Assembly: GCF_048323675.1 (NCBI RefSeq)
Contig: NZ_JBLWFK010000002.1
Span: 744,001 to 808,000 of the forward strand
Origin: Mangrovimicrobium sp048323675
GTDB taxonomy: Bacteria > Pseudomonadota > Gammaproteobacteria > Pseudomonadales > Halieaceae
DNA: 64,000 nt
Direction: 5' to 3'
Shown: piece after piece, positions 42,918 through 50,096 of the stretch
Position numbering within the stretch: the stretch's first letter is position 1
Layout: each line of letters starts with the position of its first letter
Notes under the pieces: generated by a model
What the model saw: the letters and a program-made list of their open reading frames with translations, nothing else
Database searches by the model: none
Told to the model about the DNA's origin: nothing
Program-made: the position numbers and the translations under genes

Positions 42918-43355
42918 CTATTCCACCCAGGTCACGATGAGTTCCTCGTAACTGTCGGGGTGCACGTTTTGCTCCGGCAGGGTTCGGCCGCGGATCGAAA
43001 TACCCGCCGAGTGCACCGTTTCCCGCGAACCCGACACCAGGTGATGCCAGTCCGGCAGGCGCTCGCCGCGGGCGCGCAGGCGATAGGCACAAGTGGAGGG
43101 CAGCCAGTCGAGATCACCGACCATGTCCGGCACCAGGGTTATACACTCGGGCACCAGCTGCGAGCGCTTGCGGTAGTCGCTGCAGCGGCAGGTCGCTGCA
43201 TCCAGGAAACGGCAGTGCACCCGGGTATAGAACACTTCACCGCTATCCTCGTCTTCCAGCTTGTGCAGGCAGCAGCGGCCGCAGCCGTCACACAATTCCT
43301 CCCACTGCTGCGGGTTCAATTCCGCCAGTGACAGCTCGTGCCACCATTCAGTCAC
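42918..43355 (-). CDS. YcgN-family (UPF0260) cysteine-rich protein
   Basis: A 145-residue cytoplasmic protein with the zinc/iron-binding cysteine cluster CDGCGRCCLHKLED near residue 22, more cysteines in VHCRFLDAATCRCSDY and the conserved CAYRLRARGERLPDWHHLVSG. The family (YcgN, CxxCxxCC) is widespread in gammaproteobacteria with unknown biochemical role. It overlaps ycgL, and this ycgL-ycgN pairing is common (from memory). Confidence 0.88.
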   Translation of the reverse strand: MTEWWHELSLAELNPQQWEELCDGCGRCCLHKLEDEDSGEVFYTRVHCRFLDAATCRCSDYRKRSQLVPECITLVPDMVGDLDWLPSTCAYRLRARGERLPDWHHLVSGSRETVHSAGISIRGRTLPEQNVHPDSYEELIVTWVE

Positions 43356-43620
43356 CGGCCTTCTCCCGGCGCAGCAGTTCCTCTGGCGTCGGCGGTATTT
43401 GCAGGTAGTAGCCCCGGGCCTCGATCTGCGCCAGCACCTCGGCGGCGTCTGCGCGCGCCAGTTTGCGTCCAGGCTCCAGCATCAACAGCATGATGCTGCG
43501 CGGCTCGCCGAACTGCTGCATCAGGGCTTCTGGAATGTCCTCGAAGCCTTTGGCCCGGTCCACGTAGAGGTACATCTCCGCGCGCCGGGAGCTGCAGAAA
43601 ATTTCCACCAGTCGTTTCAC
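43348..43620 (-). CDS. YcgL-domain protein
   Basis: A 90-residue protein of the YcgL family, with MYLYVDRAKGFEDIPEALMQ and LAQIEARGYYLQIPPTPEEL as hallmark segments. The GTG at 43620 forms a GTGA overlap with the rnd stop, and the gene end overlaps ycgN by 8 bp. A structural family with unknown function; coupling to RNase D is conserved in several gammaproteobacteria (from memory). Confidence 0.85.
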   Translation of the reverse strand: MKRLVEIFCSSRRAEMYLYVDRAKGFEDIPEALMQQFGEPRSIMLLMLEPGRKLARADAAEVLAQIEARGYYLQIPPTPEELLRREKAGD

Positions 43621-44735
43621 GCGGCAAGCTCCCGCAGGTAGTTGCACAGGGGTTCGATCACCCGCGGCTGGCGCCAGCCCTGCCACTGCGGCGGCTTTGC
43701 CGCCCCATCGCGCAACAGTTGTTCGAGGTCCCGGCTGGACAGCAGCATTTGCGGGGCGATGCCGAGGTCCCTGCCGATGTGCTCAAGGCGCTGCTTGAGC
43801 TGCTTCAGCTGATCGCGCTGGCGCGCCGCGAGGGGTTCCGGCAGCGTTTCGGGCAGCTGCTCCGGGGACAGGTGATCCTGGGCGGCTACCAGTTCGAGCA
43901 GGGCCTCGCCGTGGCGGCGCAGGACCCGCGGGTGCATTTCGACCTTGCCGCGCAGCTGGCCCATGTCCCGCGGTTGCAGCCGGGCCAGTTGCATACAGGC
44001 CTGGTCGTCGATGATCCAGCTGCGCGGGCGATCCTCATCCCGCGCCACCTGGTCGCGCCAGTCGCAGACCGCAATCAGGGTCGCCAGCTGCCGCGGGGCG
44101 AGCTTCCAGGCCTGCTTGATTCGCAGGTAGTAGCCGCCGACGTCCGAGGCGAGCCCGTTGCAGGCGGCTGCGCCCTCTTCCAGGACCCAGTCGAAGCGAT
44201 CCTGCTCGCGGCAGCGCTGTGCGAGGATGTGGTAGACCTGCAACAGCCAGATCACGTCCTGCGCGGCGTAGTGGCACTGGGACTCGGTGAGCGGCCGCTG
44301 CAGCCAGTCGGAGCGGGTTTCCCCCTTGGGCAGGTCCTCGCCGCACAGTTCCAGCACGGTGTTACGGTAGCCGAGGCCAAAATCCATGCCCACCAGCGCC
44401 GCCGCCTTCTGGGTGTCGAACAGCGGTGCCGGCAGGACGCCCAGCCAGCGCTGAAAGACCTCGAGATCCTCGCTGGCCGAGTGCAGTACCTTGACCACGC
44501 GGGCATCCTGCAGCAACGCGCGCAGGGGATCCAGTTCGGTGACCTTCAGGGGATCGATGAGCCACGCGGTACCGGCGGCGTCACAGTCGTCAAAGCACAG
44601 TTGCAGCAGTGCCACCTGCGGGAAAAAGGTGTTGCGGCGCATGAACTCGGTGTCGACCATCACCGCGCTGCAGCCCTCGGCGCGCGCCAGCAGGCCGGCG
44701 AGCGCAGCGTCGGATTCGATTAATTGCCAGTCCAT
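43617..44735 (-). CDS. rnd: Ribonuclease D
   Basis: This is a 3'-5' exoribonuclease that matures tRNA 3' ends. The 372 residues have the DEDD exonuclease motif I VDTEFMRR (Asp28/Glu30), motif II LHSASEDLEVFQ and motif III HYAAQDVIWLLQVY, then a helical HRDC domain (LIAVCDWRDQVARDEDRPRS). ATG 44735 begins MDWQLIESDAA; the longer open frame upstream runs into recR and is rejected. It is 10 bp after recR. Confidence 0.94.
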   Translation of the reverse strand: MDWQLIESDAALAGLLARAEGCSAVMVDTEFMRRNTFFPQVALLQLCFDDCDAAGTAWLIDPLKVTELDPLRALLQDARVVKVLHSASEDLEVFQRWLGVLPAPLFDTQKAAALVGMDFGLGYRNTVLELCGEDLPKGETRSDWLQRPLTESQCHYAAQDVIWLLQVYHILAQRCREQDRFDWVLEEGAAACNGLASDVGGYYLRIKQAWKLAPRQLATLIAVCDWRDQVARDEDRPRSWIIDDQACMQLARLQPRDMGQLRGKVEMHPRVLRRHGEALLELVAAQDHLSPEQLPETLPEPLAARQRDQLKQLKQRLEHIGRDLGIAPQMLLSSRDLEQLLRDGAAKPPQWQGWRQPRVIEPLCNYLRELAA

Positions 44736-44745
44736 CCAGTTCTTC

Positions 44746-45345
44746 CTATTCCAGCGGACGGCGGCCGGAGAAGGCATGCGCCAGCGTCGAGCCGTCCACG
44801 TATTCCAGTTCGCCACCCAGCGGCACCCCGTGGGCGATCCGGCTGACCTTGATGCCGCGGCTGCGCAGCGCATCCGCCAGGTACCAGGCTGTCGCCTCGC
44901 CCTCGACGGTGGGGTTGGTGGCGAGGATAACCTCGGTCACGCCCTCCTCCAGCACCCGCTTCTGGAAGTGATCCAGGCCCAGTTCCTCGGGGCCGATGCC
45001 GTCGATCGGCGAAAGGTGCCCCATCAGCACGAAGTACTGCCCGCGATAGCTGCCACTGGATTCGACCGCCAGCACATCCGCCGGGGTCTCCACCACGCAG
45101 ACGGTCGCCGCATCGCGGCGGGGGTCGGCACAGATTTCACAGACCTCCAGTTCGGTGAGGTTGCGGCAGCGGCTGCAGTGGTCGATGCGCTCGATAGCCT
45201 CCTGCAGCCGGCGGGCGAGTTCACCGGCGCCTGCGCGATCGCGCTCCAGCAGGTGCAGGCTCATGCGCTGGGCGGATTTCGGACCCACACCGGGCAGGCA
45301 GCGCAGGGCCTCGATCAGGGCCAGCAGGGCGGGACTGAATTGCAT
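44746..45345 (-). CDS. recR: Recombination mediator protein RecR
   Basis: RecR acts with RecF/RecO to load RecA on gapped DNA. The 199 residues contain a helix-hairpin-helix (LRCLPGVGPKSAQRMSLHLL), the zinc finger CSRCRNLTELEVCEIC and the TOPRIM segment VCVVETPADVLAVE. The C-terminal GVPLGGELEYVDGSTLAHA is conserved. It lies 15 bp downstream of ybaB in the classical dnaX-ybaB-recR order. Confidence 0.97.
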   Translation of the reverse strand: MQFSPALLALIEALRCLPGVGPKSAQRMSLHLLERDRAGAGELARRLQEAIERIDHCSRCRNLTELEVCEICADPRRDAATVCVVETPADVLAVESSGSYRGQYFVLMGHLSPIDGIGPEELGLDHFQKRVLEEGVTEVILATNPTVEGEATAWYLADALRSRGIKVSRIAHGVPLGGELEYVDGSTLAHAFSGRRPLE

Positions 45346-45360
45346 GTGTGCGCGGCAACC

Positions 45361-45681
45361 TCAGAAGGGAAACTTCATGCCACCGGGCAGGTTCAGCCCG
45401 GAGGCGAGGCCGGACATCGCCTCGCGGTTGTGCGCCTCGACCTTGCGTACCGCGTCGTTGACCGCGGCGGCCAGCAGGTCTTCCAGCACTTCCTTGTCCT
45501 CCTGCAGTACGGAAGGATCGATGGTCACCCGCTTGACGTCGTGGCGGCCGGTCATGACCACGCTGACCAGTCCCGCGCCCGCCTCGCCACGCACTTCGGC
45601 ATGGGCGAGATTTTCCTGGGCTTTTTGCATGTCCGCTTGCAGTTGCTGTGCCTGCTGCATCAGGTCTGAAAGATTTTTCAT
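45361..45681 (-). CDS. ybaB: YbaB/EbfC nucleoid-associated protein
   Basis: A 106-residue DNA-binding nucleoid-associated protein with helical coiled N-terminus (MQQAQQLQADMQKAQENLA), the beta core VRGEAGAGLVSVVMTGRHDV and the C-terminal helix, ending GLNLPGGMKFPF. ATG 45681 is chosen (MKNLSDLMQQ); upstream in-frame codons belong to the dnaX end. It is 10 bp after dnaX. Confidence 0.95.
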   Translation of the reverse strand: MKNLSDLMQQAQQLQADMQKAQENLAHAEVRGEAGAGLVSVVMTGRHDVKRVTIDPSVLQEDKEVLEDLLAAAVNDAVRKVEAHNREAMSGLASGLNLPGGMKFPF

Positions 45682-45691
45682 TGCTGTGTCC

Positions 45692-47479
45692 TCACGAATC
45701 CAGCGGCGCGATCGAGCTGTGATCCAGCCGCCCGTCAAAACGTGCCATCAGCCCCTGCAGGCGCTGATCCTTTTCGATTTCCTCTACCGCCTGCTGCTGG
45801 CGCTCTCCGGCCAGGCGCAGGCGGCGCATTGCGGGGGTCTCCGCGTGCGGCTGGCCGATCTCCACGGTAACCGACAGTTCGCGCTCAAAGTAGTTCTGCA
45901 GGGCCAGGCGCAGCTTGGTCTCGTGGCTCTCGTTGAACAGTGCCGCATTACCGGCGTCCAGCACGAAGCGCAGCCGGTTGTCGTTGACGTGGGCCAGGGC
46001 CATGTTGCTGGCGACGCTGTGCACCACACCGACCAGCCCCAGCCGGTCGATCAATTCGACCCATTGCTCCGGCGCCACCATCGCCTGCCCTGCGCCCGCT
46101 CCCGGGCTGCTGCGGGAGGGCGTTGCCGCCGGCTGCTGCGCCGGCTGCACCGGTGGCGGCGCTGTCGGCCTTGCCAGCTCCGGTACCGCGGGAGGCTGCG
46201 CTTCCACAGCGGTTTCGCGCGCCGCCACGGGCGGTTCGGGAACCCGGACCGGCGCGGGCTCCGCCTGTGGCTCAGGGGACTTTTTTAGCGGTTCCGGCGC
46301 CTCCCTGGTGGCGGCGCGGGCAGTCTCGGCATTATCACCCTGCGGTGCTGCCGCGGGTCCGGGTTTAGCGGAACCGCCGGGCGCTTGTGCTGCCGACGCG
46401 GGACGGAAGGCCAGCATCCGCAGCAGCAGCATTTCGAAACCGGTGCGCGGTTCCGGCGCCAGGCCCATGTCGCGCTTTCCGTTGATGGCGATCTGGTAGT
46501 AAAGCTGGGCGTCCTCCGCGGTAATCGCGGCGGCCAGGGCGCTCAAGGCCTCGGCATCCCCCCAGTTGTTGTCTACCGTATCCGGCACCGCCTGCGCCAG
46601 GGCGACCCGGTGCAGGAGGGAAATCAGTTCGTCGACACTGTTGTCGAAGTCGGCGCCGTGTTCCGCCATTCTCGCCACAGCGTCCAGCACCGGCCGGGGT
46701 TCCCCGGCGGCAATTTTTTCCATGACCTCGTGAATGAAGCCGAGGTCGACACTGCCGAGCATGGCGCGGACATCAACTTCCAGCAGTTTACCCGAACCGA
46801 AGGCGATGCCCTGGTCGGTCAGGCTCAGGGCATCGCGCATACTGCCGGATGCGGCGCGCGCCAGCAGCCACAGGGCCGGTTCCTCGAAGCTGATCATCTC
46901 CTTGTCGAGAATGTTCGACAGGTGGCCGACGATCTGCTCCGGCGGCATGTTCTTGAGGTTGAACTGCAGGCAGCGCGAGAGCACGGTGGCCGGGAGCTTC
47001 TGCGGGTCGGTGGTGGCGAGCAGGAACTTGACGTGGGGCGGCGGCTCCTCGAGGGTTTTCAGCAGCGCGTTGAAGCTGCTGGTCGAGAGCATGTGCACCT
47101 CGTCGATGAGGTAGACCTTGTAGCGCGAATTGGTGGGCGCGTACTGGACGTTTTCCAGCAGTTCGCGGGTGTCTTCCACCTTGGTGCGCGAGGCCGCGTC
47201 CACTTCCAGCAGGTCGACGCTGCGGCCCTCGGCAATTTCCCGGCAGGCGCCGCACTCGCCGCAGGGCTCGGAACTGACGCCGCGCTCGCAGTTCAGGCAC
47301 TTGGCGAGGATACGGGCAATGGTGGTTTTACCGACCCCGCGGGTGCCGGTGAACAGGTAGGCGTGGTGCAGGCGGTCGTGGTCCAGGGCGTTGATGAGCG
47401 CGCGCAGCACGTGCTCCTGGCCGACCATTTCCCGGAAGCTTTTCGGCCGCCATTTGCGCGCGAGGACCTGGTAGGACAT
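45692..47479 (-). CDS. dnaX: DNA polymerase III subunits tau and gamma
   Basis: DnaX is the clamp-loader ATPase. The 595-residue tau form has Walker A FTGTRGVGKTTIARILA, a zinc module CLNCERGVSSEPCGECGAC, Walker B YLIDEVHMLS and sensor ATTDPQKLPATVLSRCL. The middle is proline/alanine-rich (about residues 370-470), and a C-terminal tau-specific domain follows. At codons 398-400 an A AAA AAG slippery heptamer is present; a -1 shift would give a 402-residue gamma ending at 46272 (see separate entry). Confidence 0.96.
   Translation of the reverse strand: MSYQVLARKWRPKSFREMVGQEHVLRALINALDHDRLHHAYLFTGTRGVGKTTIARILAKCLNCERGVSSEPCGECGACREIAEGRSVDLLEVDAASRTKVEDTRELLENVQYAPTNSRYKVYLIDEVHMLSTSSFNALLKTLEEPPPHVKFLLATTDPQKLPATVLSRCLQFNLKNMPPEQIVGHLSNILDKEMISFEEPALWLLARAASGSMRDALSLTDQGIAFGSGKLLEVDVRAMLGSVDLGFIHEVMEKIAAGEPRPVLDAVARMAEHGADFDNSVDELISLLHRVALAQAVPDTVDNNWGDAEALSALAAAITAEDAQLYYQIAINGKRDMGLAPEPRTGFEMLLLRMLAFRPASAAQAPGGSAKPGPAAAPQGDNAETARAATREAPEPLKKSPEPQAEPAPVRVPEPPVAARETAVEAQPPAVPELARPTAPPPVQPAQQPAATPSRSSPGAGAGQAMVAPEQWVELIDRLGLVGVVHSVASNMALAHVNDNRLRFVLDAGNAALFNESHETKLRLALQNYFERELSVTVEIGQPHAETPAMRRLRLAGERQQQAVEEIEKDQRLQGLMARFDGRLDHSSIAPLDS
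46272..46306 (-). promoter_or_regulatory. Programmed -1 ribosomal frameshift site in dnaX
   Basis: On the coding strand an AGGGAG Shine-Dalgarno-like element (46306-46301) lies 14 nt before the slippery heptamer A AAA AAG (46286-46280). After a -1 slip the next codons are GTC CCC TGA, terminating gamma two residues after the site. E. coli dnaX uses the same heptamer with an upstream AGGGAG and an immediate stop. Confidence 0.75.
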
Positions 47480-47575
47480 ACCCTGTTATCTATTTAACCC
47501 AAAGGGTCTGAGGATACACCACCGCCCGCGAGACAGAAACTCCGGCGAGCCGGCAGTGGGCCCTGAAATGGAGAT

Positions 47576-47679
47576 GGCCCAGACAGCCACACCCCGGCAC
47601 ACGAGTCGATAATTACCGTTGCTCCCTTCCGGGCCTGGCGGGGTTCACTACCTATCGTTGCGGGGGGACCGCCTGGGCC
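47576..47679 (-). ncRNA. ffs: 4.5S signal recognition particle RNA
   Basis: On the minus strand the RNA begins GGCCCAGGCGG and ends with the complementary CTGGGCC. It includes the SRP domain IV signature GGCCCGGAAGGGAGCAAC with its asymmetric and symmetric loops, and the returning arm GTGTGCCGGGGTGTGG. About 104 nt, the length of the small bacterial SRP RNA that binds Ffh. It lies about 100 bp upstream of dnaX on the same strand. Confidence 0.93.
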
Positions 47680-47824
47680 ACCACAGAACCTGCGCCTGAA
47701 ATTGCCGGTTGAGGGCCCACCGGCGCAGAGGGCGCGTATTGTGATGGAATCGACCGCGGGCTGCAAGCCGTGAACGCCAATCAAGGAGATAGTGGCTGGA
47801 TTTGGACCTGGTTGTGGGGTACTC

Positions 47825-47949
47825 GCCGAGCGTGAAACGGCTCCTGCCTGCCGGAACACGCCAAAAAGCGCACATCCATGTGCAGGCTCGGGCGGCGACG
47901 TCCTGTCGCCGCACGGTTCCAGCATTCAGGAGCCGTCTCACACTCTACC
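47825..47949 (+). repeat. 125-bp structured intergenic repeat, copy 3
   Basis: Copy-specific arms ACGGCTCCTG (47837-47846) and CAGGAGCCGT (47927-47936) are perfectly complementary. Flanking GAGCGTGA / TCACACTC and CGGAAC / GTTCC extend the closing stem. Inner hairpins are GCACATCCATGTGC and GGCGGCGACGTCCTGTCGCCGC. It lies in the divergent interval between ffs/dnaX and the SnoaL-like gene; the rest of 47480-48116 outside ffs and this repeat shows no gene. Confidence 0.9.
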
Positions 47950-48116
47950 CGCGGCACATGAACCACCATTCGACAGTAACTCCGCCAGGGCCTCAGCACT
48001 TGACGACGAAGCAATTGACCCCCATTGTAAAACCCGCTTTCTATATTTTGGTGGCTCCGTAAACTGCCACCAGCTCACAAAATAACAAGGGCCGCAGGCC
48101 CCGGGAGCCCCAGAGC

Positions 48117-48635
48117 ATGTCGCACGCAGACATCAGCGAAATCACCCAGATCATCAACCTCTACGGTTTCGCCGTGGACAGCCAGCGCTGGGACCTGTTC
48201 GACCGGGTATTTACCGAGGACGTGGAGGCTGACTTCAGCGAGCCCGCCCACTGGTACGACCGGGAGAGTTTCAAGCGCGACTTCGGCGCCTTCCACGATC
48301 CCTTCGACAGCACCCAGCACAGCATGATGAATCACCTGGTGGACGTGCGCGGGGATACTGCCACCGCGCTCACCAACGGTACCTGGCGGCTGGTGCGCAA
48401 GGCCACCGACGGCAACCCGCTGTGGGACGGCAGCGGCTGGTACGACGACCAGCTGGTGCGCACTGCACAGGGCTGGCGCATAAAACGCCGGGTCTGCCGC
48501 ATCGTCTGGTGGGTGGGCAACCCCAGGGTCAACGAGACCATTCCGGGGGTCGCCTTCGAGCTGGACACGACGGTGTTGCGCCGGGAGGCCGAGGCCCGGC
48601 GGGTCAGCTTCCTCAACGCATTGCTGGAGGACTGA
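48117..48635 (+). CDS. SnoaL-like (NTF2-fold) protein
   Basis: A 172-residue cone-fold protein: an N-terminal helix EITQIINLYGFAVDSQRWDL, VFTEDVEADFSE, then TQHSMMNHLVDVRGDTATAL and a C-terminal strand region RIKRRVCRIVWWVGNP. This is the SnoaL_4-type pattern found in small dehydratases, isomerases and ring hydroxylase-like accessory proteins. No specific activity can be assigned. It is convergent with the sulfotransferase (3 bp between stops), and the pair is bracketed by two copies of the structured repeat. Confidence 0.82.
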   Translation: MSHADISEITQIINLYGFAVDSQRWDLFDRVFTEDVEADFSEPAHWYDRESFKRDFGAFHDPFDSTQHSMMNHLVDVRGDTATALTNGTWRLVRKATDGNPLWDGSGWYDDQLVRTAQGWRIKRRVCRIVWWVGNPRVNETIPGVAFELDTTVLRREAEARRVSFLNALLED

Positions 48636-48638
48636 TTC

Positions 48639-49790
48639 TCAGCGCGCAGCCGCGATGCCGAAGCGCTGGTTGTAGAACGCGAAGCGCTGCGCCAGTTGCG
48701 CGAAATCGATGCCGAAGGTCTCCGGCGGCGTGCGCTCGATGGTGAACTTGTCCCGGGCGTTCTCGCGCCGCCAGTCCTGCATGCGCTCGCGGGTCTCCAC
48801 AGTGAATTCCTCGCCGAGAAACTCGTAGAGCGCCGCCATTGCCGGGAATGGGTCTTGCTGGAAAGGCGCGAAATGGATATCGAAGAAGCGCGCCTCGTTA
48901 CCCGCGTCGCGGAAGGCGATCATCCGTCGCATGCCCAGTTCGCAGAAATCGGTCACCTCGGCGCCAATGGCGTGAAGATCGACGTTGTCGCAGCCGTTGC
49001 GGCGCAGCTCGAAATACAGGTCCGCCACCGAGGGAATTACACTGCCGATGTCGCGGTGGGTCATCCAGAAGCGCGCGTCGGGAAACACTGCGTCCAGGGC
49101 GTCGATAAACAGCGAATGCGAGGGGTTTTTCAGTCGCCAGTTGGTCGGCGGGCAGCGCCACTGCAGGAGCTTGAGCACGCGTTTCACGTAGCGGTAGGTC
49201 GACACCAGGTCAGCCTCGTGATTGAGCCAGTGCACGTAGCCGGGGATGTTGCCGAAGGCCTGGAAAATCTGCGACTTGAAATCGAAGCCCATTAAATTCT
49301 GGCACTCCATGGGCCCCGTCGCCGTACTCGGCAACATGGCCTTCATCCGCGGGAAATGCTCGTCCCGACGGCGCATCATCTCTTCCGCCCGGGCAATACG
49401 TGGATCGTCGTGCTGGGTGGCAAGTTCGGGCGGCGGGCAGGGTTCGTTGGATTCCCAGTTGCGCAGGTAGCGAATCGCCGGGTCTTCCGCCAGCAGGCAG
49501 GACAGCGCCGTCGACCCGGTGCGCGGCAGCCCCAGGCCGATCAGGGGCGCGACAATTTCCTGCTCGTCGATTTCGGGGTGCCGCGAATACCAGTCTTCGA
49601 TCCGCAGGCGATTGCACAACAGGCCGACAATCTGCATGTCGAAGCCCATCTTTCCCGCCGGATTGAAATCGGCCTCCGCGTCAGCCGAGGCGACCAGCCG
49701 TTCCAGTCCCTCGCGGAAACTGTCCTCACCGAAATTGTTCAGCCCCGTTGCATCCCGGGCCTGGCCCAGCAACTGCTCTACCCTGTCCAC
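48639..49790 (-). CDS. PAPS-dependent sulfotransferase family protein
   Basis: A 383-residue cytoplasmic protein of the Sulfotransfer_3 type. The 5'-phosphosulfate loop is LIGLGLPRTGSTALSCLLAE near residue 85. The 3'-phosphate-binding region is likely in FWMTHRDIGSVIPSVADLYF, and LKNPSHSLFIDALDAVFPDA holds conserved lysine/histidine. Homologues in Halieaceae and actinomycetes occur beside lipid or sterol catabolic genes, but the acceptor is not known. The gene is downstream of the repeat at 49912-50037. Confidence 0.85.
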   Translation of the reverse strand: MDRVEQLLGQARDATGLNNFGEDSFREGLERLVASADAEADFNPAGKMGFDMQIVGLLCNRLRIEDWYSRHPEIDEQEIVAPLIGLGLPRTGSTALSCLLAEDPAIRYLRNWESNEPCPPPELATQHDDPRIARAEEMMRRRDEHFPRMKAMLPSTATGPMECQNLMGFDFKSQIFQAFGNIPGYVHWLNHEADLVSTYRYVKRVLKLLQWRCPPTNWRLKNPSHSLFIDALDAVFPDARFWMTHRDIGSVIPSVADLYFELRRNGCDNVDLHAIGAEVTDFCELGMRRMIAFRDAGNEARFFDIHFAPFQQDPFPAMAALYEFLGEEFTVETRERMQDWRRENARDKFTIERTPPETFGIDFAQLAQRFAFYNQRFGIAAAR

Positions 49791-49911
49791 CTGTTGTTGT
49801 CCTTATGTCGATGTTTAGCGGAGGACCATGCTAATCCGCGCTCGAAAAAGGCGCAAATCAACCGCGTATGGGAAGTGGCCCATATTGAATCCTCGACGCC
49901 GGAGTACTTTA

Positions 49912-50037
49912 CCCGAGCGTGAAACGGGAACTGCCTGCTGGAACACGCCAAAAAGCGCACATCCATGTGCAGGCTCGGGCGGCGACATCCATGTCGCGGC
50001 ACGGTTCCAGCAGTCAGTTCCCGTCTCACACTCTACC
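49912..50037 (+). repeat. 125-bp structured intergenic repeat, copy 4
   Basis: Arms ACGGGAACTG (49924-49933) and CAGTTCCCGT (50015-50024) are perfectly complementary and differ from those of the other copies. With the flanks, about 28 of 33 positions pair across the closing stem. Inner hairpins: GCACATCCATGTGC (49957-49970) and GCGACATCCATGTCGC (49982-49997). It lies in the 306-bp gap between the ThDP enzyme and the sulfotransferase, which otherwise contains nothing recognisable. Confidence 0.9.
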
Positions 50038-50096
50038 TCTGGCACAAGATTTAAATTGCGCAGCAACTCAGCCTTTACCTGGACTCCGGGATCAAC

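Noticed and set aside
32051..50037. CRISPR array
   Set aside because: The repeats are about 125 bp, kilobases apart, in both orientations and without spacers or cas genes.
32051..50037. Integron attC sites
   Set aside because: attC sites have conserved GTTRRRY-type ends and sit between promoterless cassettes in one orientation; these elements lack that core, no integrase is present and neighbouring genes are housekeeping.
32051..50037. Insertion sequence or classic MITE
   Set aside because: No transposase, no clear target-site duplication visible, and the terminal arms vary between copies, unlike the fixed inverted repeats of a MITE.
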